Positions 12,571 to 22,854 of a stretch of 64,000 bases of DNA are shown here, piece after piece. The notes beneath the pieces are model-generated. The model had not been told where the DNA came from, searched no databases, and saw nothing but the letters and a program-made list of their open reading frames with translations. This DNA is from Rhipicephalus microplus (taxonomy: Eukaryota; Arthropoda; Arachnida; Ixodida; Ixodidae): positions 76,650,987 to 76,714,986 of the forward strand of contig NC_134707.1 of assembly GCF_043290135.1 (NCBI RefSeq), read 5' to 3'. Position 1 is the stretch's first letter; every line of letters begins with the position of its first letter. The position numbers were made by a program, and so were the translations under genes.

Positions 12571-12699
12571 TGTTGAAAATTATGTAGAAGACGAGGAGTG
12601 GTGATATCATCATTAAGGTTAGTTCTGGGCATTTGAATAAAAGAAGAGGTCGATGGGTGGGCTTTGCCATGGGCACTGCGGCTCGTCCTTTTCTCTGCA
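12571..12699 (+). repeat. 3' LTR of the short element
   Basis: Starts TGTTGAAAATTATG directly after a purine tract and ends CTCTGCA. Confidence 0.75.
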
Positions 12700-15600
12700 G
12701 ATTTCCTAATTTGCATGCTTCATTGTAGACCTTGTTCAGTGTGTTGTGTGGAGCATTTCTCCAAAGGTCTCCTTTGGTTTGCTTAATTGGCGAGCATAAT
12801 CATCGTTGTCGCTACAGACGCTTCTTGAACGCTTTGCCAGTCTGAAGAATATTTCTTTTTTTTACATGTCATGGATGATGGCTTGTGTAGTCTATGTACT
12901 ACAATTGCCTATTTGTTGGCGCAATGTCGAGCGAAACTTTTGATTTCTCTGTAAAAGCAAGAACTCCAAGACAGCTCCGTAAGATGTGCATGGCAAGAAT
13001 TCACCACTGAAGATTAAGTTGGGCGAAGCATCTTAGCAACAAGAACAACATTGTAAACCAAATCAAGATCTTTTTTTTTCTTTTTTGTCTGGTTCGACTG
13101 GGGGTGGAGTTCACTTCTGCACATCCTTCCCCCTCAAAACTTCATTTGGCTCTGTCCTGTTCATTTTTATTTTCAAATTGGCATAGCCTGCTATATATTA
13201 TGATGTGGCTGGGCAGTTTGTCTTTTTTTTCCATACATCACAATAAAAAATATTGCAATAGATAACGTCATATCCAGGATGTTAATTTTGCTGAAAGGGT
13301 GGCACATGGTAAATTTACTACTAGGGTGAAACTTGTTACAACTGCCAATGAATGCAATTGTCATGGATGCATGTCAAAAGAGAGGCCAGCAGCAGAGCTA
13401 TTGAATATATTCTTCAAAATGATTCTATTTTCTATAATATCAGTGTTAGGTCAAGATAATTTAGTCACTGAATTATTAACAAAAATTATTTAAACCAAGA
13501 TAAATGCATGGCTTAGTCTCTGCTTGTGATTTAATTGTAAAGAACTAGTGGATTTATGGTCATGTTTTGCCTCTATTGAACCCTTGTGGTTGAAACTGTG
13601 GCAGGAAACTCTGGAGAGATTTATAGGCCTCTGCTGCTGTAGTCACGAGCAGTTTGGTTTTCTTCAATGCAGCATTGCAGCATGGGTGAAATCATGTTGT
13701 ACAAACTCCAATTTCCCAACGCCAGTTTTGTGTGCAGCTTTGCACTTGATTCACAAGCTTCGTGGGTGTATTTCACAAAAGCGCAACAAGGACACTTAAA
13801 AGAAACAATGGCCTTGTTTAGATTGACAAAGTGCACTCTTGAAAACTCTAATGCCAATGCCATATGTCTCACTATCCCAAGTTCATTATTAGTGGAGAAA
13901 ATTGATGTTGAAGTTTAACTATTGAAATTTGTGCCGAAATGTCCATGCGTGACGGCAAGAATTTCTAAATGTGCTTTTCATATTTTCGCAATTGACTTGG
14001 TGATATTTTCTGAAAGTTCGTATGCTAGGTCTATGACACTCACAAATGACAATTTCCTTCATTTTCATTGATTACAAGCTATTTAGAACCCAGTAAATGT
14101 CATCAAAATTATTGATGTCATGGTGTTTCGTGAGACATTTTCTTTGCACAGTTTCGCACTTGCCAAGCGTCGTGTCGTGGTAAGAGTGGTGCTGTGAAAC
14201 AATACATCAGTAGTATGCGAAAAATTATTTCTCTCTTTAGTGTCCCTTCAGCACCCAAAGAAAAGAAACTAACAAGAGTGATATATAGTAGCTGACCAGC
14301 TCATTCACCTGGCCCAAAAAGAAGTGAAAGTCAGTGTAGGTGTAATGTTAGTTGTATCACATCTCAATGCGTATAATCTTAAGAGGATGGAGGATAGGAA
14401 GCATGACACAGAGGACAATTTATTTACACAGGCACACATCACGTGTACATATAAACAAGCCTGTGCACTGCTTTTCTCAAACAAGCAAAAAAATATACAG
14501 TCTCACAAGTCTGCAGCACTGTGGTACCTTGTGAGGGGACGTTCATATGCCCGAGCAGAGCACTATGAAAATGTCTTTAAAAATTTAACTGTTGTGCGCT
14601 CTGTTAAAAGAAGTTTACAGTCATAATAACTGGGTCATTAGCCACCCATTGCAACAAAAGAAATTACACGTCCAGTTTTTGTGTTCGTACTCTCTTACCA
14701 TTATTTACCAAGTGAATTGGAACAACCAAAACAACCGCTAAACAAAGGACATTTCCTTTTGGCATCATCTATTGGCAAACAAAAGAATAAATCATGGCCA
14801 TTGGATAGGCACTGCTAAAAACAGAAGCGGACACGCATTCGTCAGCTGTAGGTTGATGGTGCTGTAGCCAGCTGCCGCAGAGCACAGGCCACGTGCTCGC
14901 GTTTTCCCTTTCATAAAAGACGACAATGTATAGCCATGCTGACCGTGACTGGTAACGTGGGAAGTGTGTCCTCACAAGCTCAAAGGCTGCGCATGGCTGA
15001 AGCTTGCCCTCATTTCCTCATATCGTTTGACGGACATGCGAGTATCGCCATGGTGATGACATGACATGACACTTAAACAGTGTCAACGTATTTGGCCTTG
15101 CTGTGTTTTTTCTCCTTGCGTATGGGTAGAAGCTGTCGGGGTTCTTAGTACTTCAAAGTGAGAAATCCACACTGGCCCAAGCACTATCTCACACTTCATA
15201 CTACTGTAATATCCTGAGAAATCACCCCCTCTACGCTGTGAGATGATTGGACATGATCTGGAGGGGGGCCCTTGCTTTGTCTCAAACACTAATTTAATAT
15301 GGAATTGCCTTTAATAAATATGCACACCTGTGTTTCTAATGAAATGCTGTATTGAATACACCTGCATTTACTGTTTTTACAGACCCGAGGAGAATGCCTG
15401 TGTAAAATTTATGTGTTATGACAAGGGGGGAAAGATGTTCTACAAATACTCAGACAATTTGTGACAACTCACAGTGCAGTCTCGAGGCATCACACTGTAA
15501 AAGTGTCAAAAGAATCTTGCACATCTATAAGGACTCTGAGAACTTTGGTTTCAAGTAACTGCTGCTGCAGAATTTCGTAGCAGAGAACAGGTTGAAAAAT

Positions 15601-16613
15601 AATTGTGAGAGGGAAGGGGGCGCTTGCTCGGTCATTGGCATATATTCCAGATCTCCTGTAAAGTAAAAAGAGGCACTTGTTCGGTATTTTATAGTGACCA
15701 CTCGTGTTTGAAGTTGGAATGGAAGCACTAGCATGTGATTTTTTTCATAGCATTGCCAGGGCTGTACAAGAGCCCCATTGAATGTGACTGCCCGTTCAAC
15801 CAAGGTACGCTTGCCACCCATTCAGCTGCTCTGCAAGTGTTCTCTTCACACTATCACTTTACTGCGCTATACTTTACAGTAACAAAAGCACACCTCTTTT
15901 CATTTTTTTGTGTTTCAACGAAATTTGCTTAGACGTCTGCAATCTGAACAAAGTGGACACTTCTCACAGTTTCTTATAAGAGTTTGTTCTTTGGATTGCA
16001 GTCTGAGTCGTGCAGTGAAGCTCATGCATGCTCGGCTTACTCACCACCACCTTTATTTGGGAGTGGAAAGATAGGCTGCTGCTTGAATTGTATAGGCAAA
16101 TGAAGGAGGAGGAGGGGTAATTCGCCATGTCTGTTACAGGTAGGTGTACTTGATGCCAAGGACCTCAAAGGAGGATAGTTGTCAGTGGCGGAAATTAATC
16201 TGCACTCCAGCCAAGTGCACAACGAGCTAAGTCAGGAACATTATTTGAAAGACCCACAAGTTAAGCATTTTAAAAACTGATAATAAAAAATTTTCTTGGC
16301 TTCATCATCCCGCATGTAGTCATTTTCATAATTCCTTTATTTTTCCTGCGTCAAAAACCTCAAGTTGAGCATTTTGTTGTTATTACTAGCGCATATGTTT
16401 GCAGGCACTTATTTTCCTGCAATCCTGGATAGGATATTTAGTAAAAGTGTTCAGTGACATTAATGTTTATCTGCTCCCTCGTTTTGTTTAAAGATGCACT
16501 TTTTTCTAAACTTGCACTTGTCTTTGACTGCGGAGAATTCATATTGATCCTTGAAGTGTGTTGTAAATAACAAGGAACTTTTTCAAGCAAAGTTAACTTA
16601 TAATTTTCAATGA
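12700..16613. other. Long AT-rich stretch without a recognised gene
   Basis: The frames of 60-100 codons seen here carry no domain and overlap one another on both strands. Poly-T runs and AATAAA-like hexamers (for example near 13241) are scattered. It could be intron or 3'-UTR of a gene outside the window. Confidence 0.5.
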
Positions 16614-16663
16614 TATGTGGGGTTTAACGTCTCAAAGCCACTATATCATTATGAGAGATGCAT
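16614..16663 (-). repeat. 3'-tail fragment of the tick SINE
   Basis: GATATGTGGGGTTTAACGTC followed by a run to TATGAGAG is the reverse complement of the SINE 3' region seen at 58905-58965. Only the tail is present. Confidence 0.6.
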
Positions 16664-16735
16664 AACTTTGCATTTTACTGTCAGTAACATTAATTAAGCC
16701 TTTATATTTGTCCTGAAAATTTATTTCTCTAATAT

Positions 16736-16780
16736 TATAGCTGCATGACTGCTGCACTATATAGCTGCATGACTGCTGCA
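16736..16780. repeat. 21-bp tandem duplication
   Basis: Two identical 21-bp units lie at 16736-16756 and 16760-16780, separated by three bases. Confidence 0.9.
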
Positions 16781-17291
16781 TTATATAGAATTAGTTTGCA
16801 TAGTGAAGATGAAAGAATTTTGTTGTTTATTTGCAAAAGGCATGTGTACGGGCCAACTTAAACACATAACCAAGTCTTTCAAGCACCCTCCCATGCAGTA
16901 AATGTTTACTGCTGAACCTGTCTTCTGGTTCGAACAAATGTGTAAAACGGACATGGCAATTGGGAAGGCCCTGAAAAACAACACTGCTAAATAATGCCAT
17001 AAAGTCTGTGATGAACCAGACATGCACATGAAAAAAACTGGGAACAGGGTTTTGCAAGCACTGTGCATCTATGCTGGTTTAGAGAAGAATTAATAAGATT
17101 AAGCTCTACCGTTTCATGTTACAAAACTAAAATCTGGGTATGAGATGCACTGTTGCAAGTGAAAGCCTAATTATTTTGACCTCATAATTTCTCCGAGTGC
17201 ATCGCACTAGGGCACTAGTACATATCGCATCCATTATAATGTGACTGCTGTGGTTTGGAATCAATCCTCTGATGTCGCGCAGAACTGTACA

Positions 17292-18698
17292 CAGTGGCGG
17301 ATACAGAAGAGGGCCGTAGGTGCGATAGCTCGCCCCAAGGCTTCTCAGTACCCCCTCCCCCTCTCTTCAGTTCTTGCCGTCCACCAGCTATCACCAATTA
17401 AGACAAATGAGTAGGGTCCCTTTCAGCATGCAATAATAGTTTTTATGCTATGATAAAGTTTTTGTGCCAGTAAAAAAAGTTATAAATTGAGCAGATCCCA
17501 TGTACCAGAGAATCGACATTATCCGAAGCATGCAGAGGGAAGGTGACCGTGTTGCAATTTTTTTATTGAGCTACACGTCATAAAATGACGTTATATATAT
17601 GTACAAATGTTGCATGCACAGACATATGTTAAAGTGTTGCAGATGTTTATAGAACCAGTTGTTTGCACTTGTGCAACGATGCCAACTCGAACATGCGTAT
17701 TAGCAAAACCCATAACCTGGTATGAAGCGCTGATGCTCACGAAGCTGCTTGCCCAGCACTATGTTACATAAATCAACTTCAGCATATGGCAACTAACCGT
17801 AATTGACATTAACCCGACGTGACGACTGTATGAAAGGGGTACTTATATAATGATTATAAAATTGGGTAGGTTGCACTGCAATCACTATCGACGTTTAACG
17901 AAGATTAGCGTCTATTTGGAGAAAAGTTACGCGACCTGGCATAGCTCTGTGGCAAAATGCTTCACTGCCACGCAGAATGCTTCGGTTCGATTCGAGCTGG
18001 GACCCTGAAATTCATTTTTTGCATTCGTCGGGTCAACGCTACAGATGTCGGATATTTCTTAACGCTCGCGCGTTAAAATTGCCCATGTCTGTTCTCGTCG
18101 TTCCCGAGTGGAAACTAAGTGTCAATCACCTGTGGCATGATTATCATCATCATATGCTGACCACCAAGCTGTGCCTCACGCGCAGCTGAGACTATCTCAA
18201 GCTGCGCGAGAATGGAGAATGAGCTCACGCATCTAGTGTGTCGGACGTGGGCAGCCACCGCGGCTCCACTAAAGCTAGCTCACTTTAGCTCCCCTTCAGG
18301 AGTGCAATTACGGGGTGATATCGGCACGGCCCCGTCGCCCACCTTTGGCGTCGTTTCAAGTTTCTCTTCTCTCGCTCGCGGAAAGCCCGCCTCTGGGTAT
18401 GTGCCACTGACTGACAGGAAGTGTTTGACGACGTACGCGATGGGATTGTGACAATTTTCATGTCTTGACCAGCGCGTCATACATGTCAAACCATCTTACC
18501 CTCCCATGCTAATTTTAATTCACGCCAAGTTAAGGGTGTGACCACGAGAGCACCCAAACGTAAGCGGCTAGATACGCTCAAAGTTGCTGAAGTTCGCTAA
18601 GAAATGTTTTGCATTTAAAAGTAATGGCCACGCCCCTCTATCCAGTATTACATTAAGCCCCCCCCCTCCCCTAAAATGAGTGGCTGGATCCGCCACTG
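17292..18698. mobile_element. hAT-type non-autonomous DNA transposon candidate
   Basis: The left end CAGTGGCGGATACAG and the reverse complement of the right end CAGTGGCGGATCCAG match at 14 of 15 bases, and CAGTGGCGG termini are typical of hAT elements. The flanking octamers ACTGTACA and GCTGCACG differ only by three transitions, fitting a decayed 8-bp target duplication. No transposase frame is present. The interior includes the dispersed repeat at 18390-18610, so either that repeat is nested or it belongs to the element. Confidence 0.6.
18390..18610 (+). repeat. Dispersed repeat, partner of 3565-3735 and partly of 57385-57440
   Basis: 18390-18552 matches the reverse complement of 3565-3735. 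The adjoining CTCAAAGTTGCTGAAGTTC ... AAGAAATG ... GCATTTAAAA block recurs at 57385-57440, so the full family unit is larger than either single match. Confidence 0.65.
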
Positions 18699-20299
18699 GC
18701 TGCACGGCACCATTTCTCTCTACCCTACGGACAGAATAGAGGTGCAGACTTTTGTTTTTTTTAATGCACTACTTCATATTTAAATAAAGACAGCCGCATA
18801 TACACTGATGATTTTTAAAGCTACATGTGTAGACCAAAAAAGCATGTATATCCGACCGATGGTATAGCATCCCGTACAAACAAACAGTATTGCTCATATG
18901 CTCTACAGCAGAATGCTGAATAACGTTACTGCCTTAAACAATACCTTAAAAAGAAACTTCTTCACAATGAATGGGAGATGGGACATATTAATCTCTTTTG
19001 GCATTTAGCATCAAACACTATCCTAAGTCAGAGTTAAATATGACAAAGACAGGCAATAATAATACGACTTCTGGGTTCTTCAAATGTCTATAATGAAATG
19101 CACAGGCATAAAGAAGAGGATAAATATGGTGATACTATATGTACATGCAACAAAGCGGTACCTCAACACTGATTACTTAAATTCAATTAGTTCTATGACT
19201 ATGGAGATCACCAGCAATGCTTTTACTGAATGATGTTACCGTCATCATGAGATGCAATAAAACACCACATTTGTATTATAGAAGTTTTTTTTGTTTACTA
19301 AGTTGATGCATTTGTTATTAGATCATTTGTGATGTGTTTGACAATCTGTACAAATGCATGGCACTTGAAACAACACCTGTTCAATCAGAGCAAAAGTATT
19401 TTATTTATTATAGTGAAGTGCAATATGTTATACCACCATCCTGACATGCTAAAGAAAATCCGAATAATTTGTGACAATCTTGACTTCAGAAGTATTTGGA
19501 TTTCTAGACATTTAATGTACAGGTATAGTAGTTTCTTATAAATTACCTTCTTTTACCTTCTTACTTTTACTTTCTTAACTAATTCTAACCAGACAAACTT
19601 CCTAGTAGAAATGTATGGCTGCAAGAAGTAAATTGAATTCTTTTATTATGCCTTTAATGGTCAGCAACATAGGTTCCTTCTGCTCTACTGTGTATAAGCC
19701 TGCAAGCACAGAAACTTATGCAAGTACAAAAGATCTGTACGTGGTCACAGACTACCAATAGAGGTGTGATCAGGTGCTCCCAGCTTTTTTCAAACATAAC
19801 TTGCTTGAAGTACCGCAGCTATAGTTGCATTCCTATTTGCCACATGTTTTAGACAAATATCACGCTGTACATGGAGGCTAGGAGTTCCATTCGGGTGCTA
19901 TTTACTAACCACTGAGCCAGCTATTGTCGATCGTCTGAGCATGTTTACACAACCAAAAGTTTACACAGAGCAACGTTATAATAGAATTTATTATGCATTA
20001 AATATGTCAAGCAGTGGTCTTCCTAGTTGCAGTTATAAATTGCAATGCAGTAGCGCATGATCGAAGTGTCAATGCCCTCCACTGCCTTGGTCTTTTTATT
20101 AATGTATGAGATGTGATCCTTTATTACATAATTTGTATTATGAAGTGGGAAAAAGCAAGAAGATCATAACTGATATTTCTTGCCTGAAATAAATTAGTGC
20201 TAGATCATGAAAAGAGGATGCACCGATTTGAATACACTGCATCTAACTGACCATAATGTTCACGTTATCGCGTGCCATAAACATATCTAACCACACCTT
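18699..20299. other. Non-coding AT-rich DNA
   Basis: No domain-bearing frame and no long repeat recognised. Confidence 0.5.
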
Positions 20300-20890
20300 C
20301 ACATACTACCAACACGTATACATAGCCTTCATAGTTTACGAGAAGGTGTTTGACTCAGTCAAGACATCAGCACTGATGCAGGCACTACGGAATCAGGGCA
20401 ATGAAGTACCCTACATAAACATACTGAAAGAAATCTATAGTGGGTCCACAGCCATCATAAAGAAAGCGACAGAATCCCAATAAAGAAGGGTTTAAGGCAG
20501 GGAGACAATATCTCTCCAGTGCTATTTATTATGCGTTTACAGGTTTTCAGGACCCTAGCCGGAGAAGAGTTAGGGATAAGGGTTAATGGAGAGTACCTCA
20601 GTAACCTGCAATTCGCTGATGATATTGCCTTGATGAGTAACTCAGGGGATGAATTACAGCTAATGATTACAGAGCTGGACACTGAAAGCAGAAAAGTAGG
20701 TCTGAAAATAAATGTGCACAAAACTAAAGTAATGTGCTTCAGTCTTGGCAGAAAACAGCACTTTGCGATAGGTAGAGAGAGGCTAGAAGTTGTGAAGGAA
20801 TAGGTATACCTAGGACAGGTAGTAACCACGAAGCCGAACCGGGAAAATGAAGTGACTTGAAGAATAAAGATAAGGTGAATCACATTCAGC
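20300..20890 (+). pseudogene. RTE-like LINE reverse transcriptase fragment
   Basis: Two overlapping frames together give the palm of a non-LTR reverse transcriptase. The first (20256-20483) has FIVYEKVFDSVKTSALMQAL and ILKEIYSGSTAIIK. The second (20519-20803) has EELGIRVNGEYLSNLQ, the catalytic FADDIALM, and VGLKINVHKTKVMCF. Spacing and wording fit RTE-clade elements. A frameshift in the RQG block separates the parts and a TAG follows VVKE before VYLGQVV. Endonuclease and ends are missing, so this is a dead internal fragment. Confidence 0.85.
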
Positions 20891-21329
20891 AAGCATTTTT
20901 ATCATGAATGGTAATCTCCCAACATGCCACGGGCCTGCTAAATCGCCTAGAGATGTTCGCGAAATTTGGTACCTAGGCCGCACGCCGGCATCAGAAAAGC
21001 ACCTAGCGCGTGGCCACTTGTATTAGTTTGCGCATAGAGTTTCTTAATAATATGTTAATTTTGGGAAACTCTATGAGTTTGTGCCATGACTCGCTGTGGT
21101 GCTGCAGTCACCGGCTGGATGGGGCTTTGCCCCGGTCCCGAGCGGTGTGAGATCGAAGGCATGGGTAGCGGAGAAGGTGACAGGCGGGAAGGAACAGGTG
21201 AGAAGGGAGGTCAGGGGGCCGTAATGTCTGGCCACTGCATGAAGGCTCCGAGAACACACAGTTCGGTGGCGCGGCATTCTTCGAGCAGGACCGGAAACAG
21301 GACACAAGACACAGAGAGAAACAGGTGAA

Positions 21330-22013
21330 GCAAACAGGGGCACCATCTCAAACAGGAAGCCTAGAAGGGTCTTAGTGGTGGGGGACTCTAATGTGGTCAG
21401 GGTTAGGGATGGTGTCTTCACGACAGTGAAGCAAGATTGGAGAGTGAGGGAAGCATAGTCAGGGAAGAGCTTGGTGGATGCACTGAGCAAAGCTCAGAAG
21501 TTTGTAGAGGACAACATGGAGGGCAAAAATTTCATCATTATTCATGCTGGTCTGAATGATGTGCTGAAGGGCCAGCATCAGGACCTTCAGAGACAGTTGG
21601 GTGGGATGCGTAAGCTTCGAGACGCCTTTAGGAGTTTGTATGTGACCATATGCACAGTCCCAGAGGTCTGGGGGCAGTCTCGTGAGATTGAAAGGAGGGT
21701 AGTGCAGGCCAACTGTGTGATCAGGGTTATGAGCCGGCAGCTCAGATACAGCGTAATGGAGGTGAACCAAGATGTGTACGAGCCCCACGCTCGCCTTTTT
21801 GCACAGGATGGCATTCATTACAGTGGTGCGACGGGCAGAAGGGTCGGTAATAGGATAGGTCGTCAATCCATAGCTTTTATAGGGGGACCCAGAGCGCTGA
21901 GGCCAACAGTGTCGCCAAAGAGGGTTCTAAAAGGGCACAAATATTCAAGCCACACGGGGTTCCTAGGAGAAGAAATCGACGTAAGCACAAGGGCCGAGCA
22001 AAGTCAGACATAG
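21330..22013 (+). pseudogene. LINE ORF1 with SGNH-hydrolase (GDSL esterase) domain
   Basis: One frame runs from before 21330 to the stop at 22011-22013 with a single in-frame TAG at 21456-21458. The SGNH blocks are all present: VLVVGDSNV (Ser nucleophile) at about 21369-21395, HAGLNDVLKG (the G-x-N-D block) near 21545, and QDGIHYSG (Asp-x-x-His) near 21804-21827. The usual catalytic Ser, Asp and His are therefore intact although the element is dead. Known CR1-type ORF1 esterases are thought to act on lipids or membranes during retrotransposition; that role is family knowledge, not shown here. The C-terminus is basic. Confidence 0.8.
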
Positions 22014-22040
22014 GCTATAGTTACATGCAGGGTGCTAGGA

Positions 22041-22740
22041 TTAGGTTAAAGTAGGAAGAGATAGAAGGGCAGTCAAGGCAGGAAGAGTTGATGGTATATG
22101 GGGTCGTGGAGGCACATCTTCGGGACATGGAGCAACCATCTTGGAATCCAGACTACGTATGGGAATATTGTAATAGAAGAGAAGGCACCAGAAAGGGAGG
22201 GGGTAAATCGGTGCATTTATACATAAAAGTATGGGTTGGCAAAGAGTCAAGCAGGCATGTATAGAACATCTATGGTTAAAAGGTAATGCGGCCGGGCAGA
22301 TAACACTCCTTGGTTTGGTGTACTTGTGGACGGGAGCAAAGGCCTGAGAGGAAAACCAAGCAATGGTAGAGTGTATTACAAATGACATTTATGAATTAGG
22401 AGGAGAGTGCGAGACAATTATACTAGAAGATATGAATGCCCAAATAGAAGATATTGATGGGCATACTGACCCTACAGGCAAAATGATCATGGATATGTGT
22501 GAAAGGCATAATTTGATCATTTGCACAGTACTGAGAAGTGTGAAGGGCAAATAACATGGGAGGTAGAAAGGCTGCAGTCGATGATAGATTATGCACTGAT
22601 GTCACATAGGATGTACGTATGATAGGCTCAGGGGAATGCACATAGATGAATGTGGCTCCAGAAGTCTGGGCAGTGATCAGAAACATATCAAGCTTAGTTT
22701 TGAAAGAGCAATTAAAGTGTGAAAGAGACAAGATGAGCAA
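22041..22740 (+). pseudogene. AP-endonuclease remnant of LINE A ORF2
   Basis: ILEDMNAQIEDIDGHTD (G-D-x-N block with Gly replaced by Glu), MCERHNLII, and farther on a serine-aspartate end block (SLGSDQKHIKLSF) are recognisable in shifting frames. Several stops and frameshifts separate them. In a functional enzyme this domain would nick target DNA to prime reverse transcription. Confidence 0.65.
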
Positions 22741-22854
22741 CTACAGGGGAATTTTTATTCAGTAAGGCAAATAGAAATAGCAACTAAATAAATTAAGAAA
22801 GTAATCAATGAGGATAATAAAACAGTGTGGACATACACAAATCTAATTAGACAG

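Larger units (their letters stand above)
10956..12699 (+). mobile_element. Short non-autonomous LTR element (TRIM-like or deleted BEL/Pao-like)
   Basis: Two direct 129-bp repeats (10956-11084 and 12571-12699) align without gaps, with about 17 differences by hand count. Each carries AATAAAAGAAG as a poly(A) signal and ends in CA. The left copy is followed by TTTCGGTGCCGTGAAACC, a plausible leader or primer site. The right copy is preceded by the purine-rich GTGGGGGCGCGGAGGA. Flanking pentamers AATTT and GATTT differ at one base. The 1.5-kb interior has only short frames and no recognisable gag or pol, so mobility would depend on an outside element. Assignment to BEL/Pao is tentative. Confidence 0.75.
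21086..22770 (+). mobile_element. LINE A: element with esterase-type ORF1 and APE endonuclease
   Basis: The order is a GC-rich 5' part, an ORF1 with an SGNH-hydrolase fold, then the start of ORF2 with an AP-endonuclease-like region. It breaks off near 22850, where a different LINE begins in mid-endonuclease. Esterase-bearing ORF1 proteins are known from CR1-like non-LTR retrotransposons. The RT is absent, so the copy is 3'-truncated or overwritten. Confidence 0.75.

Noticed and set aside
21086..21328. 80-codon frame as a separate gene
   Set aside because: It is the GC-rich 5' part of LINE A; the esterase frame runs in another phase through its end.
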